Below the pieces are notes generated by a model, which saw nothing but the letters and a program-made list of their open reading frames with translations, did no database searches and was not told the DNA's origin. DNA of 64,000 bases from Nelumbo lutea. Its lineage: Eukaryota > Streptophyta > Magnoliopsida > Proteales > Nelumbonaceae. The number at the start of each line of letters is the position of its first letter. Position 1 is the first letter of the stretch. The position numbers and the translations under genes are program-made. Shown piece after piece: positions 24,600 through 34,569 of this stretch. The DNA lies in NCBI GenBank assembly GCA_022828595.1, contig JAKGHH010000004.1, forward strand, positions 50,332,922 through 50,396,921, written 5' to 3'.

Positions 24600-24990
24600 G
24601 AATGACTAAATATAACCAAAGTACAACAAAACAAAAGGGATTAACTTGAAAGGGATTGGCTCAATTGAATGGTCCAAGGTGTGATTAAAAACAATGGAAA
24701 GAGTGGAGAGAGGACTAGCCTTACAAAGTGTGTTAAATATCCCGACTAGCAAGGTCATCTTAAGGACTCAAAAAAGAAGTTCTTAAGTGATTGTCTTCAG
24801 CTAACTTATTCTTCTCTCAAAAAGGTAGGGGCTTTGACTGGGTTACATGAGATGGACCACAACAAGAAAATCTTTGTTGCATGTTTTTTTTATTTGTATT
24901 TTTTAAATCATGAGTTTTATTTTCAAAAAATAAGGGTTGGGAGTGTGACTAGATCAGGTCTAGACCCAACTAGGTGTAGGTGAACTGAAG
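24600..24990 (+). repeat. Dispersed repeat, third copy
   Basis: 24,660-24,820 matches 15,090-15,390 (AATATCCCGACTAGCAAG). 24,860-24,935 matches 18,721-18,795. 24,936-24,985 matches 16,590-16,640. The joined order here may be the uninterrupted form of sequences scattered across 15-19 kb. Confidence 0.55.
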
Positions 24991-25185
24991 GTGTTTGATG
25001 GTTTTTTCTGGTGTGTTGTTTACACTTGGGTGGATGTTTTACCCTCTTTTATTTTAGGAAGGATGGCTGGGTTTAATCTACACCAGCTTTGGGTTGGTTT
25101 TTTCTGTTTTTTGGGTATGGGTGATTTCTCATCACCTTTTCTATACTTTGTTCTTCTTCTTTGAATAAATTTTATATTTTATTTA

Positions 25186-26740
25186 GGATTCTCGATTAGT
25201 ACCTGTACTTTGGGTCTAGTGCCACTTTGGTCCCCGAACTTTAAAATGTGCCAGTCCTGCCGTTAACAGACCATCAACTATGTGTATCACGTGATGGCAT
25301 GTGTGTATTAAATATTTTGAAAATGAAAAAATTACCCTTCAAAATGTTGTTCATCATCTTCTTCTACAGAAATAAGTATCCTGCTCATTATGAACTGCAA
25401 CTGCTTCCTCAAAAAGATTGTCTTCTACCTTAATATTGAACCATAATAGACACTGTTGGAGGGTTGCGTCTCATTTGCTGTGTCCCTCAGTGACCTCAAC
25501 GTTTTACGGTTCCAAGAGCGAGGAAAGTAGACGCCAAAGGAATGAGGCTTGGGTGAAGATTTAGCAGAAACAGGAGCATTCAGCATTGGTAGAAGGATAT
25601 GGGCAATACTTAGGGGTCTCTAGTTTTGGAGCTACAGGGGATTTCTGCAAGTCCGCTGAATTGAAAGTTTAACGTCAAGAGTCTAAAGCAATGGACAGGA
25701 ACCAATCAAAGGAGGAATTGAACCTGAAAGTTGGTTGTTGAAGAGATAAACACCTCTCAGATTGGGGAGGAACCCAAGAGATGTAGGAATCATGCATGTA
25801 ATAGCATTGTTGTGCAGGCTAATCTTTCTAAAAGCTTGAAGTTGGGCGATCTTCTCAGTGATATGGCTTCTCAATCCCTTCCAAGGGAGCTGGATCGCTA
25901 TAACCTAGCCTTCAACGCACTTGATCCCTGCCCATCCTCCTCAACAAGCTCCGAAGCCATTGCCATTTCAGCTTCGTAATATTCCTAGAGGATCCACAAA
26001 TTCACGTTTGGAGGCTTGAAGAGCTTGAAAATCAGCCTGAGTGATGACCATCCATCCCACTGCTGGTTCGATACTGAAGTGTAATTGCCTCCGAGCATTG
26101 TATCCAGTCCAGCCCACTTTTGATGGGGCATGCAACACATTTCGTGGATGTTTTACGGGTTTTGAACCCTACACACTGTTGTTTAACGGGAGTGGGGTTC
26201 CGCAAGCTACAAAAAAATCACTTGGTGTTGTACCATTTGGTAGTAACTGAATGATTGCAAATAGGTGGATCCTATCCACCATTATTAACAAGCTCCATGG
26301 ACCAATGGCCCACATAGCTAGAGTAATGGCGAAGAAGAGGGCTATTCCAAGAGGAGATCCATCGTTGTAAAGGGAGTTGGGGTGGGTTAAGTTTTATAGG
26401 TGAAAGGGCTGGAATTGAGTGGCTCTAATGGAGATGAGAAAACGTTAGGTGCATTTCCCGAGCATGTGGGGATGGTGGATATGGTTGAATGAGTTAGATT
26501 TATTGATGGTTGTTGGAGTGGTGGGAGAAGGAGGAAAACTAGTTCTAATGGTTGATAAAAAAAACTGAATGACACTCGAAGGGCATTTGTGTCCTTTTGC
26601 ATGCCACTTAACAGCTGACCAACGGCAGGTATTGGATTGGCACATTTCGAAAGTTTGAGTACTAAATAGTCACGTTTTAAAGTTCAGGGACCAAAGTGGC
26701 ACTAGGCCCAAAGTACAAGGTACTAATCGGGAATTTTCTC
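25186..26740. mobile_element. Pack-MULE carrying an LRR kinase fragment
   Basis: 1,555 bp bounded by a perfect 9-bp target duplication TTTTATTTA (25,177-25,185 and 26,741-26,749). The terminal inverted repeats (about 25,186-25,340 and 26,590-26,740) share CGATTAGTACC, ACTTTGGG, CTAGTGCCACTTTGGTCCC and GAACTTTAAAA. The left repeat has lost about 35 bp relative to the right. Nine-bp duplications and long TIRs are the hallmark of Mutator-like elements. There is no transposase, and the interior holds an antisense IMK-type LRR gene piece, so this is a non-autonomous gene-capturing element. Confidence 0.9.
25683..26050 (-). pseudogene. Captured IMK-type LRR receptor kinase exon piece
   Basis: Reading on the - strand from 26,050, the frame contains [31 protein letters not shown], then LRR-like repeats with [38 protein letters not shown] and [10 protein letters not shown]. 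This order is that of the LRR N-terminal cap and first repeats of plant IMK2/IMK3-type (inflorescence meristem) receptor-like kinases, which are plasma-membrane proteins. At least three in-frame stops interrupt it (after LRS, after GAC and after VEG), two of them consistent with C-to-T or G-to-A change. The kinase domain and transmembrane segment are absent. Sequence on either side within the MULE (25,440-25,660; 26,060-26,390) may be further captured material that I cannot identify. Confidence 0.8.
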
Positions 26741-26749
26741 TTTTATTTA

Positions 26750-29094
26750 TCTTCAAAAAACAACTTTAGGAATTCCATTGATTGTGGTTTATTTAGTATC
26801 AGAAAAAATCAGCCTTTGATCCTCATGTTCTTTAAAACTCCAATGCAAGCTTCTTTTACTACCACATAAAAGGAGTTCTGGGTTCTATCCATATATAGAA
26901 AGAAGTACAAGTTTCATATTCGTGTCTTTATGCAGGGGTAAGCAACTAAGCCATTAATAAAAGCTTACAAATTAGTTTTGAATCAAACTTAGGAGTTAGG
27001 AATCAACTATCTCTCGTTCTCCTATTTTTCTATATATATTTTGTGATATTAGTGCGAGATCTGAATATCATCCCTCTCTTAAGCATCTATGGAAATAGAA
27101 ATGAAGTTCTTGGGGGAAGATAAAATCAACCGGTAATATTCTAAGCCATAACTCATAAGCAGCATCAATTTTGTATTCTTTTTCATCCATTTCTTCTAAA
27201 AGAGCTAGGTTGATGAGGGTCAAGCAATTGAAAAGTTAACAATCCTAAGACCAATGTTTAATTCCCTAGGAAGACAACCCCACAAACCAAAGCACACTGA
27301 ATCTATGATCCTTGAAAATCTAGTTTAATCCACTTAGCTTGCTACAAAGTAGTTTATGATCAAACACCAAAAGGGGGAAAGGATTACATTAACCATATAA
27401 TTGACTTAGGGGAAAACTTCCCTAAATGAATTATGCACCACATATAAGAACCCCATGGTAACAACTTCCACAAAAGCCAACAAATCCAATGAGGCAATGC
27501 ATGGAAGCCTAATCGGTGAGAGAGATACTTGGCAGGTGGAGAGGCACCTTGCAATAACAGGAGCCTACAAGAAGCTTATCTCCTTTAGGCACATCATCCT
27601 CCATTAAAGAATACTAGGATGAACAGATTGGCTCGTATATGGAGACAAGGGACCCAAAGTTGTTGACTGGGACCTTGAATATTTACCATATAGCAAATAC
27701 TAAAATATTAGTACCCATAATTTGATGGCTCCTACATAAGAGGGATTACAACAAAAGCTTGCATGATCCAATGTCCTTAGAGCATTTCATTCATGGATCA
27801 TTTTTTTAGAGAGTTCAAACAGAACTATTGACCACCATCCAGATATTTTCTTTAAAATCATACATTTTGGATTAAAATTATGAAAAGATTTATTTTGTGT
27901 TGCCAATCAAAAAAAAAAGAAAAAAATAACTCACTGAATGCCGCCCTGTGTGAAAATTTTGTTTGTTATTTTGTTTTTGTGGTTTTTTCCTTACGATCTA
28001 TGGTTATAGAAATCAAAGATATAGACATTGACATATTCATACATACCTCAAGCAAGGGTACACTCTGTCAATGTGCCTGCTTGTTTCACCTGGCGTTCGC
28101 TGCCTGATCAAGCAAAACCAAAAAAATAATCACAAAACAAATCACGAAAAGAGATCGAAGAAGAACACTGAAGCTCAAGATATTTTACTCACAGAGATCC
28201 ATGATGTGATTCCTAACAAATTGCACATTCCCACAACGATATCTACCACATTCAAACAGTGAATTTAGATTACTAGTACCCAAGAAAATGAAACAATAAA
28301 ACCAAAAGAGGGCGAAATAGAAAGTAGAAACTTGGGTTTAGTAGGAAAGAGAAAAAGATAGAGTAAGGATTTATAATGTACCCAAGGCTTAAGAGCGACG
28401 GCCTTCTTCGTCCCAAAGCTCTTCAATTTCTTTGTAGAAGAAGTCTCACCCCACTCTTCTGCACTCTCACACGATCAGAATCGTTTCTAAGAGATAACCA
28501 ACGGTTCTTTCCCTTGATGCCTTCAGTGCTACACAAAAACAAAACTAATTTTCTCCAAGTAATGTCTTTGGATCTCCTTCTGACTTCTTTAACAGTCCAT
28601 ACCATACATCTACTCTCTACTTTCAAATTTCTAGACTCAGAATTTAAAAGATGTTTATGTAGAAAAACCCTAACTCCAGGCTTGCTTGAGTGAAACCCCA
28701 AGAGATTTCATGCGGCATAACTTCCACAGGCAAGGGATTGCGCTATTCACTGAGACTCAAAACAGAAACCTTACTAATACATATTCAGTTTCAATGGAAT
28801 TTGCAAGATCCAAGAGAGCCTACCCTGATTCAGCTGCCGCTCAGGTGGATGGAAGTTGCCACTGCAAGCCTAAGGTCGCAGTTACAAGAGATATGGAGTA
28901 TTGCAGAATCGCGTAGTGGTGGTTGCCGGTGCAAAGAGATAAGAGATCGGAAGAGTTGATGGTCGCCGTTACAAGTTCTAAGTTGCCATTGAGACTTGAG
29001 AGTCATCTCAACAAGACTCAATAAACAAGTAGGGAGAGAAAAAGAAGCTTCTAGGGTTTTAATATTTCCTCTCCTCTCACAGAAACGGTGACTT
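26750..29094. other. No recognised gene
   Basis: About 2.3 kb with AT-rich DNA and overlapping open frames at 28,376-29,153 on both strands, none with a familiar domain. The last 60 bp before 29,095 (TTCTAGGGTTTTAATATTTC) carry a telo-box-like TAGGGTTTT and may be the 5' leader of the pseudogene that follows. Confidence 0.4.
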
Positions 29095-29375
29095 TCAGGT
29101 TTCACCAGTATCAAGTGGTGGAGAGGGCTCTTCCCTGCGACATAGATGAGCATTCTGAGATCTACAGTATGAAGCTATGGACGACCAACGAGGTCTATGC
29201 TAAATCGAAGTTATGGTACTTCGTGAAGTCAAGAAGAACGGACAAGTGTTCATAATTAATGAGATGTTTGAAAAGCAACAGACAAGTTTTGGCAATTAGA
29301 TTTTTGCGAAGAAACCCAACCAAAATCAAAGAATTAAGATTTGGTTGCCACATCAAAGACAAATAGATTATCCAC
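29095..29375 (+). pseudogene. RPL18A: 60S ribosomal protein eL20 (L18a) pseudogene
   Basis: The translation begins [16 protein letters not shown], followed by [17 protein letters not shown] and AKSKLWYF, the N-terminal half of the cytosolic large-subunit protein eL20/L18a. The expected ATG is ACG (29,095-29,097). Around 29,235-29,320 the sequence encoding QV-INEMFEK appears to be partly duplicated and out of frame (a [11 protein letters not shown] reading, then QVLAI and NPTKIK in shifted frames), so the frame is lost. Coding similarity fades after a WLPHQRQ-like stretch, about two thirds of the way to the usual C-terminus. No intron is visible within the fragment. The 5' leader with a telo-box-like element argues for a copy of the transcribed gene. 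A hAT-type MITE inserted 30 bp downstream. Confidence 0.8.
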
Positions 29376-29408
29376 GGTTTAGGAATATGTCATTTTTAAA
29401 CCTTAGGC

Positions 29409-29778
29409 TAGGGGTGGCAATTTTCCCCATCCCCTGACGGGTACCCGGCTCTCCGACCCAATGGGGTTGGGGATGGGTTACCTTGGCAGGGTCCGAGTCG
29501 GGGTTGGGATGAGGCTACCCCTGAATCCCCATTCGGGGACAGGGACGGGGAATGCAATCCCCGCCCCGACCCATCTCCGATTAATATTTATATATATAAT
29601 ATATATAATATTATAATATATTATAAATTTATATATTTATATAATATTGTTCATTTTTAAAATATTAACCCCTACCTTTTTAAAATATTAACCTTCCCCT
29701 ATCGTTGCTGACCGCTGTCACCGTGATGTCATCACCCATCGAACTCTCTCTCCTCGCCAATCTTAACCATCCCAACGG

Positions 29779-29856
<78 letters not shown>

Positions 29857-30036
29857 CTCAACCTCTCAGTCCATCGGGGATTTGGGTCTCCGACCCCATT
29901 AGGGTCAGGGATGGAGGGGAGATTCCTTTCTCCACCGGGGATCAGGCATGGGGACAGAGGGTGATTTGGGGGTCGAGGTCGAGGCGGGGATGGGAAATGT
30001 AATCCCCGCCTCGAACCCGCCCCGTTGCCATTCCTA
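29409..30036. mobile_element. hAT-type MITE, 628 bp
   Basis: Ends TAGGGGTGGCAA and, on the right, the reverse complement TAGGAATGGCAA. A perfect 8-bp target duplication CCTTAGGC lies at 29,401-29,408 and 30,037-30,044. Subterminal regions are GC-rich (GGGGACGGGGA-like) around an AT-rich core and a CT microsatellite. Confidence 0.92.
29784..29853. repeat. (CT)n microsatellite
   Basis: About 35 CT units inside the MITE. The open frame at 29,705-29,902 with a leucine-serine run is an artefact of this tract. Confidence 0.95.
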
Positions 30037-30044
30037 CCTTAGGC

Positions 30045-31290
30045 TGAGTTTGATTTGTGGAAAGATTTTGATGGAATGGGAAAGGTTAGAAAGGGATGGG
30101 AAAAAAGAAAAAATGAGTAGATAATTTTTATGTTCCAGACTTCCAGTTTTTATTAAAAAGGAAAAATAGTGGGAAAATCAATTCTAATAACATTTATTAA
30201 TTAATTAACTAGCGAGGACCCATGCAATGCACATGATTTGTTAAGGAAAGCTAAACAATAAAACACATACGACTATACAATTGTTTTATATTTCTAACTT
30301 TTTTAAAAACTGATTAATTATTTATATTTATAATACTTTTAATAACTTTTTAAAATACAAAAATAGCAATAATTTATTTCAGCTAAGCTTGTTCATCGAA
30401 CTGATTTAACCAACCAACTCAACCCGAGTTGCCCAGATTCTAATATTTTCGATTGATTGGGATCAGTTTCATTGTGGCCATTTGTAAATTGACCAAAATT
30501 GAATGACCCAATCACAAATATATATTAATATTTTTATATTTTAAATATAATTTTTTAATATGAAAAAGGGGTGAAATTTCCATATTTTATTAGTCTCAAA
30601 TATGTTATATTATAAGTTTATTTTTTAATAATGTTAATGTAATTTTTAAAATTTAAAATTAAGTTTTCAATATAATCTTTTAAACCAATTGAGCAAACCG
30701 AAAATTAACCCAAACCAATACAACCCAATTTAGTTGGTTTTCACTAATGGTCATTAGATTTCGGGTAACCAACAAACCAACCTGACCATGTCAATTTGGT
30801 TGGCCAAATAGCCTACAACTGAACTAAACCAGGTTATGATCAACACTCCGAATTTCATCTAAATTAATATTTTAATCTCTAATAAATAAAATTAGTTTAA
30901 TCAACAATAATTATTAAAAATTTATAGCAAAAATGCATAATAATTGAAAATATATTGGTAATGAAAATAAAATAGATAACTAATAAAAATAAAATAATTA
31001 CAAAAATAATAAATAGACTAAAAATATATTAAGTTGGTCATAAATATTGTAATCTCAGAAATACAATAAGTATAAAATATTAAATTTAAGTAAAATAACA
31101 ACATTTAAGCCATTACTACCTTTAAATGTTTTCCATACCATAGTCAAATCCTTTACTAAAATAATACTAAGGCTATGTTTGATTTGAAGGAAAAAGTAGG
31201 GAGAGAAAGGGAAAGGTATAGATTAGCCTAAAAGAAACTTTAACCTAAATCACCATTTGTCGTCCTCTTTCTTCTCTTTCACTCTACCAC
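30045..31290. other. AT-rich non-coding region
   Basis: No genes. 30,380-30,850 has weak inverted ends (AGCTTGTTCATCGAACTG versus AGTGTTGATCATAACCTG on the other strand) and may be an old MITE, but no target duplication is visible. The start of this region (GGCTGAGTTTGATTTGTGG) and 31,172 (GGCTATGTTTGATTTG) look like Harbinger-type termini without partners. Confidence 0.35.
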
Positions 31291-31292
31291 CC

Positions 31293-31403
31293 CTGAAACT
31301 CCATTGAGTCAAGAAGAGAAGCAATATTCAATCACCGTAGACTTTCCCCTGAAACTCCATTGAATCAATAAGAGAGGTAGCATTCAACAAACCATAGACT
31401 TTC
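31293..31403 (+). repeat. Short tandem duplication
   Basis: A unit of about 56-60 bp beginning CTGAAACTCCATTGA and ending near CATAGACTTTC is present twice in tandem with minor changes. Confidence 0.7.
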
Positions 31404-31914
31404 ATGAGAGCATAAGAAGAAATTATAGATCATTTAAAGGTTACTCTGTAAGGCCTGAGACCTGAATCAATCACACAGTTGAAGGTAGTAATAGCTTACG
31501 CAATCTAACAATTGAGTTTTTCATAGAGGGACCTGAGATGGGTATCTAGCTCATTTCAAGAACCCTAGAAGACAAGATCACCTATTGAAGGTGGGCTTGA
31601 AATACAGAAACATATAGGAGGTCATGTCTGCCATGACTCATAAGAAAAGAGGTTGTGAGTGAGTTTTGGTTTTGTAACCGTTTCTAAAAGCTAACTACTC
31701 AATTTAATGAGAATGAACAGATTCATATCAATTATCATAACATAAAAAGATGAAGTACAAGATTTCTACGAAGAGAATAGATCAATGAGGCATTTGTTCA
31801 CTTTGACTATTTGCACCACATCAATTCTTTTCTCCTCTTCAGACATGAGATGGAATCATGGAAGCACAAGTAGAACTCATGCCGCCACTATTTCAAATCA
31901 GCGCCCCACAATGT

Positions 31915-32030
31915 CCCACAGCACATCCCAACCGCGGTGTATTGGGAACATCTCCCAATGATTCCTTATCATTTCTTGTACTATCATCAGGAGATGTTCC
32001 CAATACATGGCAGCTGGGATGTGTTGTGGG
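31915..32030. repeat. Inverted repeat with about 41-bp arms
   Basis: The left arm CCCACAGCACATCCCAACCG... (31,915-31,955) pairs with the right arm ending GGGATGTGTTGTGGG (31,990-32,030) with few mismatches; the central word TATTGGGAACATCTCC is perfect. The loop is about 34 bp. A hAT-type MITE inserted exactly at the right edge. Confidence 0.75.
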
Positions 32031-32627
32031 TAGAGGTGTAAAGTGAGTCGTGTTGGGCTAGCACGGAACGGTCCGCATGTGGTCCGTGCAAAGTGTGGGT
32101 CGTGCCGTGTTAGCCCGTGATCCGTTACGGGCCGTGCTGCCCTCCCCAAAGAAAATTTTGGGGGTCAGCCCAACATGGCCCACAGCCCAGGCCCGTGGGT
32201 CGAGTCTTGGGCCAGGCCGGGCCGTGCATCAGACCAAAGCTATTTATTAAAAAAGATTGACATAAAACTTAAAATTTTAATTGTATACGAATTTTGTCTA
32301 TACAATTGCTTAAATATACAATAATTAAATAAATTAGTATAATAAAATTAAAAATATATATATATTTATTTTATTAATTTATTATATACTATATATTATT
32401 ATATAATTATAATTTATATAATATTATATAAATATATATAATATAAATTAACTATATATAAATAATATATATGGGCTGTGCTGGGCCAGGCTGCGCTAGC
32501 ATGGCATGGCCCGTTGACCTAAAACAACAGGCCCAACACGGTCCGCATGATCGTGCCAGACCTAGCACAGCCCATAAACCATCGTGCCAGGCCATCTGGG
32601 CAGGTCCAAGGCCGATTTACACCTCTA
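32031..32627. mobile_element. hAT-type MITE, 597 bp
   Basis: Perfect 12-bp inverted ends TAGAGGTGTAAA and a perfect 8-bp target duplication GTTGTGGG (32,023-32,030 and 32,628-32,635). GC-rich subterminal words such as GGGCCGTGC flank an AT-rich core. Confidence 0.93.
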
Positions 32628-32635
32628 GTTGTGGG

Positions 32636-33235
32636 GACCTCCTTGTGGCTTGTGGGGGCTGAGGTGAATTCCATCACCACCACCAAATAACCAACCAAAA
32701 CAGAAATCAAAGTAATCTAAGTTATTCATTTCAAGGGTAAATAAAAATATTTTAGAAAAATTTAACACACCATGTCAGCATCAACAACTTTAGAAGTGAA
32801 AAATTGGAAGGCCCAGAGAGAGATTGCTAATTAAAATGGACTCTTCTAGGCGGGTGGCCCCGGTAGTGGGGCCTTTGTCCATTCAATGCACAGTTTTCCT
32901 TTGAACTCCATGTTGGGGTTTCGTGGAAACCAACTCCTTGGCCTTCTCATTTATATTTTCCATTCTCTCCGGCCTTAGCAAAAGACTATTGTGCTATTGT
33001 TGGGTAATTTCCCATGTCCTCAGTTGTAGATTGTTCTTTCTCATTACTCCATCCTTTATCACTAACTATATTTGATGCTCTATTTCTTTCCTTTATCAGC
33101 AGTTGTGGCTGGTGTAACAAATGTTTATCTAAAGTTGAGTGAGTCAAGTGAAGAACATTTTTGACATTTTAAAAGTATAATGCTTATGTCCTCATAATTA
33201 GTTAGGGGCAATTTCATAACTTGACAATTTTCCAT
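32636..33235. other. No recognised feature
   Basis: Unique-looking non-coding sequence; no domain, RNA gene or repeat signature seen. Confidence 0.35.
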
Positions 33236-33365
33236 ATGGTCAGTGACAAAAGGGAGGTATGTGTTTGGTTTTCAAAAAGTTTAGGGAAGGGTTTTATTAA
33301 AGTGAAACCCCGGGGAGGTTTTTATGATTATCAGAAAACTTCAAGGTAGTTTTTATATTTTACCC
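33236..33365 (-). mobile_element. Orphan MULE terminal inverted repeat
   Basis: The sequence ends ...TTTTATATTTTACCC and shares GGGGAGGTTTTTATGATT, GAAA-CTTCA and AAGGGAGGTAT with the terminal repeats of the Pack-MULE at 34,199-36,483 (about 75-80% by eye). No partner terminus or duplicate flank was found nearby, so it is a one-ended remnant. Confidence 0.65.
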
Positions 33366-33373
33366 AATTATTA

Positions 33374-34189
33374 ATTAAGAATTAATTATTAATTAGTTAA
33401 TAATACTATTCAATTATTTAGTATTTTATGATAATTAGATATTAATTGTTTAAAATCCATTATTAGTTAATGAATTAACATGTTACATTTTATCATTTTA
33501 AAAGTTGTTATTAATATTATATTTTATTAATACCCATGATTTAGTTGGTAAATTATTTTTCATTGATAAATTATCTATTTTAATTAAATTAAATAATTAA
33601 TAATTTATTTATGGGCCATGGTGACAAGAAATGTGTTGTTCTTCTCCTAAATTAATCCTATATTCCCACTTGTCTCTCCCCCCCCTCCCAAAAAAAAAAA
33701 GAAAAAATGGTGGGACTCCACATCCCAAAAATTGATATTTCCCATCCCACCTCATGACATCCCACAAGCCAAACATGGGAAGAGAGGAATTTTCCAAAAT
33801 ATTCCATAATTCCTCTTCCCATCCCACAAACCAAACGGATCTTAACATTTTATCACGTAAATGTTTGAGATTCTACGAAATAGTGAAATAGGCTTTTTTT
33901 GTCTATCGTCAAAAGGAGCCTTCTCTTAGAATAAGAGGAATAACAGAAACAAGCTAACCAGTAACTGGATTAAGGAGTGATACTATGCCAATCATTACAA
34001 ATTAGGTATAGTCGAGATCAGTCCAAACCGATCATGAGTTCTATAGGCTCATATCCTCTAACCCTTAGTATAAGAAATTTATTGGACCATCCAGTCATAT
34101 TTTGCCACATGTCTTTCATTTCAAAACATAGGGTAAAAGAATTAAAACTCTTTCAATGTTTCTCTTAAATATTGAAACACTCTTTCACT
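33374..34189. other. AT-rich non-coding stretch
   Basis: 33,650-33,845 contains CATCCCACAAACCAAACGGA, a lone Harbinger-like terminus. No gene recognised. Confidence 0.35.
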
Positions 34190-34198
34190 TTTTAAATT

Positions 34199-34430
34199 GG
34201 GTAAAATACAAAAATCTCCCCTGAAGTTTCTGGCAATCATAAAAACCTCCCCTATAGTTTCATTTTAACGAAAACCTCCTCTCTATTTTTGAAAAAAATC
34301 AATAAATACCTCCCTTTCGTCAATGACCAAGATGGAAAACGATAAAGAGATTATCATTTTTTTCAAAATATCTATTTTACCCATCTCTCTATGATCCGCT
34401 CAAACACTATTCATCTTCTTCCTCACACAC
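34199..34430 (+). repeat. Left terminal inverted repeat of QWRF Pack-MULE
   Basis: Pairs with 36,245-36,483 over its full length at roughly 80% identity by eye, which indicates an old insertion. Confidence 0.85.
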
Positions 34431-34569
34431 ATTGCAGTAGAATGGCGGTGCACTCCTCCCTCTAGAAGATTACAATAGACCTCTCCATCAAGGCACTCCG
34501 CTTACCTCCTCACAACAAGAATAGATTCATCGAAATCCAAAAAGGCTTCCCTTATTACCTTTTGAAAAG

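Noticed and set aside
28376..29153. Cluster of overlapping frames on both strands suggesting an exon
   Set aside because: No domain, no supporting splice pattern, and mutually exclusive frames; left as unrecognised.
29705..29902. Leucine/serine repeat protein
   Set aside because: Encoded by the (CT)n microsatellite inside a hAT-type MITE.
30380..30850. Possible old MITE with weak inverted ends
   Set aside because: Ends align only loosely and the flanks do not match.
33650..33845. Harbinger-like terminus with CCAAACGGATCTTAA
   Set aside because: Only one end is visible; the neighbouring CATCCCAC words are repeated but not paired as TIRs.
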